In this document: positions 1 to 6,366 of the stretch, in pieces
Layout: every line of letters starts with the position of its first letter
Position numbering within the stretch: the first letter of the stretch is position 1
Source of the DNA: a bacterium
Lineage (GTDB): Bacteria > Patescibacteriota > Patescibacteriia > Patescibacteriales > JALTFF01
Assembly (NCBI GenBank): GCA_027007465.1
Contig: JALTFF010000077.1
Span: 1-7,742, forward strand
DNA: 7,742 nucleotides
Direction of reading: 5' to 3'
Translations under genes and position numbers: made by a program
The notes under the pieces: model-generated
Databases searched by the model: none
Told to the model about the DNA's origin: nothing
What the model saw: only the letters and a program-made list of their open reading frames with translations

Positions 1-23
1 TGAGAATACCAAGTTATTTTGCT

Positions 24-62
24 TTTAAAAATATTTATTAACTTCATCTAAATTGGTAGTTT
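24..62 (+). promoter_or_regulatory. Putative TATA-type promoter and leader of the flippase gene
   Basis: An AT-rich block (TTTTAAAAATATTTATT, about 24-40) lies 25-35 bp before the flippase ATG, where an archaeal TATA box would sit for a leaderless or very short-leader transcript. A weak GGTAG at 55-59 is the only Shine-Dalgarno-like element and ends 3 nt before the ATG, which is too close to be convincing. No gene can be supported upstream of position 62. Confidence 0.4.
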
Positions 63-1508
63 ATGTCAGAACTGAAAAAAATAGTGAAAGGTTCCATTTT
101 TGTGTTCATATCATTTGCTGTCGCCTCAGTATTTGGGTATTTGTCAAAAATTTTGCTTGCGAGGCAATTGGGGCCATCAGAATTTGGTTTGTACTCCTTA
201 GCATTAACAGTTGTATATCTGTTTACCTCTTTTGCAATAGCTGGAGTTGGAACGTCTATTTCATATTATTTATCTAAAGAAAAAGAAAGAAGCAAGAAAA
301 ATGCCTTCTTTTCAGCATTGTTCTTGATATCTTTAGTGTCATTATTGTTATTGTCTTTATTAATAATCATTTTCCCAACTCAAATTGCAACAGTTTTCGG
401 GAATAATAATTTAATTAAAATTACATATTTTATTGCAGGATTCACTTTTTTGTATGGCACTACTCGCGTTGTTTATTCTATACTTCGCGGGGAAGAACAA
501 TCAAAAATTTTCTCTGTTTTTTATGTAGTAACACCAATAATTTATTTTGTAGGAGTATACTCTATGCAAATTGTAACTGCCTATAATGCCCTTTTGTATT
601 ACATCATAACTTACTTAATTGTAGATGTGTTTGTGTTACCTTACATTTTCAAAAAAGTTAAATTTGTAAGGCCTAATTTTATGCTTGTTAAAAAAGTGTT
701 TTCCTTTTCAGTTGTTCTATTCCTAGTTGAGGTTTTATTTAGTTTGAGAAAATGGATAGATATTTGGATGCTTAGTCTATTTTCTAATGTATTAAGCATA
801 GGCTTTTACAACGTAGCTGCCCTTTCTGCATTTGCATTTAATATAACATTAATGTCAGTAGATTTCCTTTATTTACCTGTGGCAAATAAGTTACTTCATG
901 AAGGAAAATTAAAGCGCTTGAGAGTAGTGTATAATAAAATTTGTTTTATTTTAACATTATTAGTTTCACCTTTTGTTGTTGCTCTTGTTTTGTTTGCTCC
1001 ACAATTTATTGTGTTAATATTTGGAAACAAATATCTCCCTGCTGTTGTTCCATTTTCAATTTTGATAGTGGCAACGTTTGTTAATGTGATATTGGGTCCA
1101 AATTGGACAAACCTTATAATACAACAGGAAAAGAAATGTTTGGTTATATTAGCGATTATTACACTAGCTGTTAATATAGTTTTTAATTACTTAACTATCC
1201 CAATGTGGGGTATAACCGGTACAGCAGTTTCAACAGCAATATCAATAATATTGTGGAACCTCATGACTACAATTGTCATATGGGAAAAGCAGAGAATAAC
1301 ACCATTTTCAAGAGAGATGTTTAGTTTAATTATAATTTCCTTAATCTTGGCAATTCCAATTTTAGTAATCCAACATTATATCCTATTGTCAATCTTACCT
1401 ACCATACTTGTTGGGTTGGTTTATTTGGGGGTATACATTCTTTTAGTGAACAATCTTGTTATACCTGTGAATGAAGCTATTAATTTTGTAGTATCTATGA
1501 AAAACTAA
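63..1508 (+). CDS. Wzx/MATE-type polysaccharide flippase (oligosaccharide exporter)
   Basis: A 481-residue multispanning membrane protein, the usual size for the polysaccharide transporter family of the MOP superfamily (Polysacc_synt type). Hydrophobic helices run through the whole chain, roughly 12-14 by eye, with short Lys/Arg-rich loops. The N-terminal hallmark RQLGPSEFGLYS (residues 34-45) lies between the first two helices and matches the conserved A-R-x-L-G-p-x-x-F-G motif of Wzx/RfbX flippases. A second family-like stretch, WGITGTAVSTA (about 382-392), is the Gly/Ala-rich motif of late helices. Such proteins move lipid-linked oligosaccharides across the membrane. The ATG is the only plausible start, because an in-frame TAG (57-59) lies one codon upstream. 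The gene ends 25 bp from the stop of the opposite-strand glycosyltransferase. The family call is firm; the substrate is unknown, and a lipid-linked glycan is inferred from the neighbouring glycosyltransferases. Confidence 0.93.
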   Translation: MSELKKIVKGSIFVFISFAVASVFGYLSKILLARQLGPSEFGLYSLALTVVYLFTSFAIAGVGTSISYYLSKEKERSKKNAFFSALFLISLVSLLLLSLLIIIFPTQIATVFGNNNLIKITYFIAGFTFLYGTTRVVYSILRGEEQSKIFSVFYVVTPIIYFVGVYSMQIVTAYNALLYYIITYLIVDVFVLPYIFKKVKFVRPNFMLVKKVFSFSVVLFLVEVLFSLRKWIDIWMLSLFSNVLSIGFYNVAALSAFAFNITLMSVDFLYLPVANKLLHEGKLKRLRVVYNKICFILTLLVSPFVVALVLFAPQFIVLIFGNKYLPAVVPFSILIVATFVNVILGPNWTNLIIQQEKKCLVILAIITLAVNIVFNYLTIPMWGITGTAVSTAISIILWNLMTTIVIWEKQRITPFSREMFSLIIISLILAIPILVIQHYILLSILPTILVGLVYLGVYILLVNNLVIPVNEAINFVVSMKN

Positions 1509-1511
1509 TAC

Positions 1512-1587
1512 TTTTTGTAAAATTTATATACTTTCAAGAGTATATTGCATTTATTATTTTTTTCATATTATAATCTTTAATTTTTTT
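1512..1587 (+). terminator. T-rich 3' end of the flippase gene, archaeal-type
   Basis: Three T-tracts follow the flippase stop on the + strand: T5 at 1512-1516, T7 at 1557-1563 and T7 at 1581-1587. No stable hairpin is visible. Archaeal RNA polymerase terminates at such tracts. The last two lie inside the 3' end of the opposite-strand gene, where they are also Lys codons, so the call is weak. A shorter T5 on the minus strand (complement of 1500-1504) could serve the opposing gene. Confidence 0.35.
1523..1530 (+). promoter_or_regulatory. TATA-box-like octamer at a convergent gene junction
   Basis: TTTATATA, the archaeal TATA consensus, sits in the 25-bp gap between the ends of two converging genes and is preceded by a purine-rich GTAAAA that could act as a BRE. 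No ORF follows on either strand at a suitable distance. It would drive an antisense transcript or be a chance match in AT-rich DNA. Confidence 0.2.
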
Positions 1588-2610
1588 AATACTCCTTGTT
1601 GAATTAGTTTTGATTTTATTTTTGTAAATTTTATATAATCTAATTACATCTGGTAAATTTTTATTACTTTTTAATATGACACCATTTATTCTATCTTTTA
1701 TAATCTCTTTAAATTGAGATATATCACTTACAACTACGAATGCACCTATTGACAATGCTTCAAGTAGTGTTAATGGCATATCTATCGCTGTAAAATTTTT
1801 TGAGTATAAAAAGATAAGAACATTGGGTAGATAGTACATATCCTCTTTGTTATAATTATGCATTATCTTTATGTTATTTTGTCCTTTTATAGCGTTGTTG
1901 ATTTCTTCGGTAATCCTTGGTATGAATAGCAATAATCCCACATGATTTAACTTTGTTTTTTTAATGAAATTTATTAATTGCATAACCCCTCTATCATTGT
2001 GAGGTTGGCCGACATAACCAAAGTAAAAAATATTTTTGTTAAGATTATATTTTGTAAGAAGTTTTTTTATTTTATTCTTTTTAAATTGTTCTATAAAAGG
2101 GTATACAACAATTACTTTATTTTTTTTTATTTTTCGAGTGAGTAAACTTTGTTTTAAGTGATGAGATATAACTATTATTTTGTCTATGAAGTATTTATAG
2201 AATATCCTTCTACGGCGCCATTCTTTCTTATTTGGAGAGTGGTATAATATTGACAAAATTTTTACTTTCGGATATAACAATTTTATAAAAAAAGAATAAA
2301 ATGCTGGCGCCTTGTTAAGTATAATCACATTTGGTCTCATTTTTGAGATATATCTCATTATAATAGGTAAATCTAACAACATCTCTTTTCTCGATTGGAA
2401 CATTCTTTTACTATTTGTGTTTTCGGAATAAATAATAATATCCTTCTTTCTATTTTTAATTTTATTCTTTGGTAACCATGAATGTGTTAACACTTTTATA
2501 TTAAATCCATTTTTCTTTAAAGAGAGATATATATTATATCCGTTGACTATACTTCCTTCTATAAAAGGTTCATGCATCCCATAGGATATCATTAAAATTT
2601 TTTTCTGCAT
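1534..2610 (-). CDS. GT4-type glycosyltransferase (GT-B fold)
   Basis: A 358-residue protein with the two-domain layout of retaining GT-B enzymes of family GT4. The N-terminal Rossmann strand KILMISYG is followed by an acceptor-binding domain. The C-terminal nucleotide-sugar domain starts near the glycine-rich FYFGYVGQPHNDRG and ends with PLTLLEALSIGAFVVVSDI and a helical tail. The enzyme should transfer a sugar from an NDP- or NMP-sugar to a lipid-linked glycan at the cytoplasmic membrane face; donor and acceptor are unknown. In the EX7E motif the second Glu is present (in LLEAL), but the position of the first holds Ile with Asp next to it. A very basic WRRRR patch near residue 135 may help membrane contact. 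The start is ambiguous: another ATG lies nine bases upstream (2619). I chose 2610 because AAAAGG then ends 9 nt before it and the protein begins MQKKILM, as is usual for the family. It shares the strand with the upstream nucleotidyltransferase/kinase gene, 150 bp away. Confidence 0.88.
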   Translation of the reverse strand: MQKKILMISYGMHEPFIEGSIVNGYNIYLSLKKNGFNIKVLTHSWLPKNKIKNRKKDIIIYSENTNSKRMFQSRKEMLLDLPIIMRYISKMRPNVIILNKAPAFYSFFIKLLYPKVKILSILYHSPNKKEWRRRRIFYKYFIDKIIVISHHLKQSLLTRKIKKNKVIVVYPFIEQFKKNKIKKLLTKYNLNKNIFYFGYVGQPHNDRGVMQLINFIKKTKLNHVGLLLFIPRITEEINNAIKGQNNIKIMHNYNKEDMYYLPNVLIFLYSKNFTAIDMPLTLLEALSIGAFVVVSDISQFKEIIKDRINGVILKSNKNLPDVIRLYKIYKNKIKTNSTRSIKKIKDYNMKKIINAIYS

Positions 2611-2760
2611 ATTAAACATCCTTTTAGTAGCAAATAAAATCTAAATCTACTTTTTAAGTAACTTACACATATACTCCTTTCTTGTATTTTTAATGATTAT
2701 TGGTAATCTTTTTCTATTATTTAATGTACAATCTAAATGAAGTGAATTACCCTTTCTATT
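2611..2760 (-). other. Intergenic leader with mini-ORF and post-stop reading frame
   Basis: This is the longest non-coding stretch in the window, between two minus-strand genes. Reading on the minus strand, the frame of the upstream kinase gene stays open for 37 codons after its TAA, up to a TAG at 2649-2647. Inside that frame AAAGGAG precedes an ATG at 2670 by 5 nt, giving a seven-residue peptide MCKLLKK; it is the best Shine-Dalgarno match in the window. A TATA-like CTTAAAAAG (about 2651-2659) and an ATTTTATTT (about 2632-2640) could be promoter elements for the downstream glycosyltransferase. AAAAGG at 2620-2625 is its likely Shine-Dalgarno. No RNA gene or clear hairpin is seen. Confidence 0.35.
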
Positions 2761-4215
2761 TTAATCATCCCTTCTTTTATGGATAATCTCTTTTATTATA
2801 ACACTTAGTATTTTAGAAGTTATTTTTTTCTTAGGTAAATTTCCATTAATTATGATCACTCCTTGTGGGATTATTTTTTTAAATATCTTTGATAAAAGTT
2901 TTAATCTTTCTTCGTTTTCTTTTGGTTTTCTTTTCATCGCATTGTCAATACTTACATCGATATAAAAAGATAAAGTTGGTTTTGGTGAAAGGAACCTCAA
3001 AATTTTTAAAAATATCTTTGGGGTATTATTTAACCTTATACAAATATCTGCTTCGGTGTCATAGATAAATCTATCACAGATCAATGTGGTTTTTAATATG
3101 TATGCTCTCAATGTTTTTATCCATAATTGTGGGATATATTCGAATAGCAGTATTGATAACCAAACCATTCTGATGAGTATACTTTTGTTTAAGATTGTAT
3201 AATTTGATTTATTAAATTTTTGGTTAGTACTAGGTGTCTTCTTTGATAACCTGAACAATTTTGAGATAATAGGCCTTTTTTTACACCATTTAACGTTAAA
3301 GTTAAGCCCAACTACTTTTAATTCCTTGATGATATTTAAGGATAAAGTTGTTTTTCCTGAACCATCAATCCCACTTAGAGTTAATATTATTTTTTTTCTT
3401 TTTAAGCGAGATGTTAGTGGGTTTATAAAAAATGTAAAAAATTCATCTAAAACATTGTTTGTATTAAATCTGAGATCATGTAACATCTTGTATATCCTAT
3501 TTTTGTATAATTCCAAAATTGAGAATTCTATATTAGGATTGGTTGTATATTGTCTAGTTAATTGTTGTTTCATAATTTTTTGAAATGACATAAATGCGGG
3601 ATACCATCCAAAACGCTTTGTTTGCATTTTTATGTAGTTATAATCTAGCTTTTGTGTTAGTAAATCTTTTAATATCAATAAATCAATTAAAGGTATTTTA
3701 TTATTTTCAAAAAGTGCATGGGCCATTATAATCATAAACTCATCTTCTTTGGAAGGGTGATAAATCCTTTGGTACTTCACTCGTCTTTTTAAAATTTCTT
3801 TAAAGTCCAAATATTCAATTCCATTCCATGAAATCCTTCTGTGTATGTGAAGCGCAACTATCTTTCCATCTATAACTTTCAATAATCTAATCTTAAACTT
3901 CTCGTGCTTTTCAGAGAATTGTATTACCCAATTATTGTTTATCAAATATTTAATAACCTCGTTGAATTTTTTATCTTCGACTAGGATATCAAGATCACTT
4001 CCAATTCGTTTTACAAGTTTGTACTGCTTAAGAAGTGTGTACGTTATCTTACTCTTTTCAAAATATTCACTTAATCGTTTTAATATAGTATATAATATCT
4101 CTGCTCTAATTTGTTCATTTTTTAGGGTTTCTCCCTCTGGGAGAATTTTACTTTTATAGAACCATTTGATAGTATTTTTGTGGTGTCTTAATGTATTATA
4201 TTCTTTTGTGAACAT
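2761..4215 (-). CDS. Nucleotidyltransferase-like domain fused to thymidylate-kinase-like P-loop kinase
   Basis: A 484-residue two-domain protein. The N-terminal half resembles uncharacterised nucleotidyltransferases of the Pol-beta superfamily (NTP_transf_5 type). It has the G-S-D-L-D-I-L-V metal-binding motif at residues 72-79, with the DxD pair as likely catalytic acids, then ALHIHRRISW, matching the family's conserved L-H-W-like segment. The C-terminal half, from about residue 274, is a P-loop kinase of the thymidylate kinase type. Its Walker A is GIDGSGKTT (282-290) and a CDRF motif at 380-383 matches the DR[YF] of dTMP kinases; it ends in the family-like SIDNAMKRK region. It is unlikely to be the housekeeping dTMP kinase, given the fusion and the glycan-locus context; the real substrate is unknown. 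An upstream ATG at 4284 would add 23 residues but overlap the divergent glycosyltransferase by 27 bp or more. I chose 4215, which leaves a 42-bp divergent gap and has AAAAGG 3 nt before it. Domain calls are good; function is open. Confidence 0.82.
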   Translation of the reverse strand: MFTKEYNTLRHHKNTIKWFYKSKILPEGETLKNEQIRAEILYTILKRLSEYFEKSKITYTLLKQYKLVKRIGSDLDILVEDKKFNEVIKYLINNNWVIQFSEKHEKFKIRLLKVIDGKIVALHIHRRISWNGIEYLDFKEILKRRVKYQRIYHPSKEDEFMIIMAHALFENNKIPLIDLLILKDLLTQKLDYNYIKMQTKRFGWYPAFMSFQKIMKQQLTRQYTTNPNIEFSILELYKNRIYKMLHDLRFNTNNVLDEFFTFFINPLTSRLKRKKIILTLSGIDGSGKTTLSLNIIKELKVVGLNFNVKWCKKRPIISKLFRLSKKTPSTNQKFNKSNYTILNKSILIRMVWLSILLFEYIPQLWIKTLRAYILKTTLICDRFIYDTEADICIRLNNTPKIFLKILRFLSPKPTLSFYIDVSIDNAMKRKPKENEERLKLLSKIFKKIIPQGVIIINGNLPKKKITSKILSVIIKEIIHKRRDD

Positions 4216-4257
4216 AATCCTTTTATAGTGTTTGTGGTATTTATTTATTGTGGTAAT
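4216..4257. promoter_or_regulatory. Compact divergent promoter between kinase fusion and glycosyltransferase genes
   Basis: Only 42 bp separate the two chosen start codons. On the minus strand AATAAATAAATA (about 4238-4249) is centred some 28 bp before the ATG at 4215. On the plus strand TTTTATAG (4221-4228) is centred about 33 bp before the ATG at 4258, allowing a leader of roughly 8 nt with a weak GTGGTAAT. Both TATA-like boxes therefore lie inside the same short gap. The assignment depends on the start codons chosen. Confidence 0.4.
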
Positions 4258-5448
4258 ATGAGGATTTGTTTTATCACTAATCAATTTCCACCATATTTTA
4301 GTGGTGGCGATGCAAAAGTTGTAGAATATGAAGCAAATTGTTTAGCTAAAAACGGACACGAAGTATATATTATAACTAATTCAGATATTAAATTTAGGGA
4401 AAACATTACATTATACTCTATAAAATCTAAAAATACTCTCATTGAGAAAATTAGAAAATTTTTTGGGCGAACATTTGATTTTGATATTGTTGCATTTATA
4501 AGATTAAGACAATTAATAAAGAAAATTTCACCAGACATCTTACATATACACAATGCGTCTTCAATGGGATTGGCACCATATATAATTGCGAAGTGGATGA
4601 AAATTCCTGTACTTCATACTGCTCATGACCCATGGATTGGTTGTCCTCTTTACCATAAAAATGAATCTTTGAACATTTGTAAACCCTCCTTTGTTAAATG
4701 TGCTTTTTGTTTATTAAGACACAAACAACTTCCCGTTATTAGGATCCAACCCTTTCGGAATTATTTTTTGAAGGATACACTGATGATTGCACCAAGTATA
4801 TTTATGTATAATAATCTTAATAGTAAAGGATATAATGTCCGTCTTTTGAGGAATGCAGTTTTGCTAGATCCACCAATAAAGATACATTTGCCTAATGAAT
4901 ATGATAAGTTTAAACTTCTTTTTGTTGGACGTTTAACTAAGAGGAAGGGTATTTTAGATATATTACATTTAATTAAACAGTTGGATAATACTTCGTTATT
5001 CATTGTTGGAGATGGGCCTTTGAAGAATCAAATAATGGCTTATATTATAAATAATAACCTTTCAGATAGAGTGATTATGTTTAATGACCTATCAAGTGGT
5101 GAATTATCCTATTTATATCAATATGTTGATTCACTTATTTTATTTTCATCTTGGGAAAACGCACCACTTACAATATTAGAGGGGTTAGCCGCAGGTAAAG
5201 TGATAATTGCTAGTAACTTAAGTAGTATCAGAGAGATAACTAAAAAAAATTTTTCATTTTTGATAAATGACATTACTGAGTTACATAGTATTATATATTA
5301 TTTGTCCACTCATAAAAAAGAAAAAAATTTGATGAAGCAAAGAGCAAAAAGATATTACCTAACTAATTTTACTTTGAAGCGTCATTGCGAGCAGCTAATA
5401 TCTATCTATTCGAAGCTTGTTGCTAATAATCCATTTTCCAACAGATAG
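4258..5448 (+). CDS. GT4-type glycosyltransferase with an internal Cys motif
   Basis: A 396-residue GT-B glycosyltransferase of family GT4. The N-terminal domain opens with MRICFITNQFPPYFSGG, the usual first strand and glycine loop, and includes DILHIHN and HTAHDPW. The C-terminal donor domain has LLFVGRLTKRKG (about 220-231), FIVGDGPL and the EX7E motif in WENAPLTILEGL, with Glu300 and Glu308 as the phosphate/ribose-contacting pair. After HDPW come four cysteines (129, 141, 148, 151; spacing C-x11-C-x6-C-x2-C), as in a GT4 subgroup with H-D-x-W-x-x-C-P; a structural metal site is possible. Ten residues of open frame precede this start (ATG at 4228), but the family's strand starts at MRI, and the shorter form avoids overlap with the divergent gene. 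The 3' end overlaps the radical SAM gene by 54 bp, tail-to-tail. Sugar donor and acceptor cannot be told from sequence. Confidence 0.92.
   Translation: MRICFITNQFPPYFSGGDAKVVEYEANCLAKNGHEVYIITNSDIKFRENITLYSIKSKNTLIEKIRKFFGRTFDFDIVAFIRLRQLIKKISPDILHIHNASSMGLAPYIIAKWMKIPVLHTAHDPWIGCPLYHKNESLNICKPSFVKCAFCLLRHKQLPVIRIQPFRNYFLKDTLMIAPSIFMYNNLNSKGYNVRLLRNAVLLDPPIKIHLPNEYDKFKLLFVGRLTKRKGILDILHLIKQLDNTSLFIVGDGPLKNQIMAYIINNNLSDRVIMFNDLSSGELSYLYQYVDSLILFSSWENAPLTILEGLAAGKVIIASNLSSIREITKKNFSFLINDITELHSIIYYLSTHKKEKNLMKQRAKRYYLTNFTLKRHCEQLISIYSKLVANNPFSNR
5314..5327 (-). terminator. T-rich tract downstream of the radical SAM gene
   Basis: On the minus strand this reads TTTTTTTCTTTTTT, starting 67 bp beyond the stop of the radical SAM gene and lying inside the 3' part of the opposing glycosyltransferase, where it encodes Lys/Glu. 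It fits the T-rich archaeal terminator type and is among the longest T-runs seen here. No hairpin accompanies it, and Lys codons alone could explain it. Confidence 0.3.
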
Positions 5449-6366
5449 TATATGTGTTTTCATTGGTGAAGCTGCAGTACACACCATCCAACATTTATTG
5501 CATCTTTTTCCGGTGTTTTCAAAGAATATTTTTCCATTTTTTGCTATGTCTCCCCAACTATCTTCAGCTAAATTTCCAAGTTTATGATTAAGTACATTAC
5601 ATGGGAAAACATTTCCTTTAGGATCAATATAAAATGAGTTGATACCTGCATCGCAAGAAATCATCCTTTTGTGTTTTAGTATAAACTGTATTTCTCCTTC
5701 TGTAAAATATGCCCTGCCCCAATCTTTTGGAGATTTGCTTTTTAATTGTAACCTTTTTAGTTTTTCAAATTCATTTGCCATCTTTTCAGCTATATTCACC
5801 CCAATATTTCCTTTATTCTCACCGAAATATATTTCAGAGCTGTGTACAACTGCTGTTGTAAACTCCACCCCCAGCTTTTTACTCAAGTGATATATATCTA
5901 AAAGGTAGGGGTAATTGTCCTTTGACATTGTGAATGCTATCCCTACATCTTTGATGATTTTCTTTACTTCTTTAACTGTGTTTATTGCATTGTCAAATGC
6001 GTTTGGCACACCTCTTAAATTATCATGAATCTTTTTTGGTCCATCTATAGATATCCTAATCCCTATCTTATTTTTGTTTGTTCCAGCGTTAATGATTTCT
6101 TTTAATCTTTGTTTTATTAGTTCAGTAGCAAAACCATTACTTGAAAATACAATCCTATCTGCTTTTTTGTTGAGTATCTTGATTAGTCCAACGATATTCT
6201 TTCTTAAAAATGGTTCCCCACCTGTGATATTTACACTTTTCATATGTGGTATTTTTGTATAGTGTGATATATCAATCATCTCATGGTCCTTTTTTTTCCA
6301 AATATCACAGTATTTACACCTTAAATTACAAAGGTAAGTTGAAGCTAATGTAACATTATTTATCAT
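5395..6366 (-). CDS. Radical SAM protein with SPASM/twitch-like C-terminal Cys cluster
   Basis: A 323-residue radical SAM enzyme. The CX3CX2C motif (C13, C17, C20 in YLCNLRCKYCDIW) binds the SAM-coordinated 4Fe-4S cluster. ITGGEP (47-52) and SIDGP with HDNLRG (106-119) are the SAM-binding and barrel motifs. The C-terminal part has five cysteines (C238, C256, C289, C292, C296) around YIDPKGNVFPC and GNLAEDSW, a layout close to SPASM/twitch domains that hold one or two auxiliary clusters. It lacks the full seven-Cys SPASM set, so a single auxiliary cluster is likelier. The C-terminal KWIISNKLR tail is common in related archaeal proteins. It should generate a 5'-deoxyadenosyl radical; the substrate is unknown. 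No precursor-peptide gene is visible nearby, so the context suggests sugar, lipid or protein modification within the glycan pathway. This ATG is the only start, because an in-frame TAA lies a few codons upstream. It overlaps the glycosyltransferase 3' end by 54 bp. Confidence 0.9.
   Translation of the reverse strand: MINNVTLASTYLCNLRCKYCDIWKKKDHEMIDISHYTKIPHMKSVNITGGEPFLRKNIVGLIKILNKKADRIVFSSNGFATELIKQRLKEIINAGTNKNKIGIRISIDGPKKIHDNLRGVPNAFDNAINTVKEVKKIIKDVGIAFTMSKDNYPYLLDIYHLSKKLGVEFTTAVVHSSEIYFGENKGNIGVNIAEKMANEFEKLKRLQLKSKSPKDWGRAYFTEGEIQFILKHKRMISCDAGINSFYIDPKGNVFPCNVLNHKLGNLAEDSWGDIAKNGKIFFENTGKRCNKCWMVCTAASPMKTHILSVGKWIISNKLRIDRY

Noticed and set aside
53..277. 74-codon open frame on the plus strand inside the flippase gene
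   Set aside because: It overlaps the flippase N-terminus in another frame and has a Cys/Phe/Trp-rich translation without family features.
2213..2312. Two GGCGCC palindromes about 90 bp apart in AT-rich DNA
   Set aside because: Both fall in Arg/Ala codons of the glycosyltransferase; two copies of a six-base palindrome are not evidence of a site.
3326..3583. 85-codon plus-strand open frame opposite the kinase domain
   Set aside because: It is antisense to the Walker A region of a clear coding gene, with no start signal and no recognisable product.
3935..4159. 74-codon plus-strand open frame opposite the nucleotidyltransferase domain
   Set aside because: Antisense shadow of a conserved coding region (GSDLD motif).
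4216..4284. Longer N-terminus for the kinase fusion (ATG at 4284)
   Set aside because: It would overlap the divergent glycosyltransferase coding region. The extra 23 residues lack family features, and an ATG with a better-spaced upstream context exists at 4215.
4281..4553. 90-codon minus-strand open frame opposite the N-terminus of the second glycosyltransferase
   Set aside because: Antisense shadow of conserved GT4 sequence. It abuts the upstream ATG of the kinase fusion but shows no domain.
5639..5890. 83-codon plus-strand open frame opposite the radical SAM C-terminal region
   Set aside because: Antisense to the auxiliary-cluster region of a well-supported gene.
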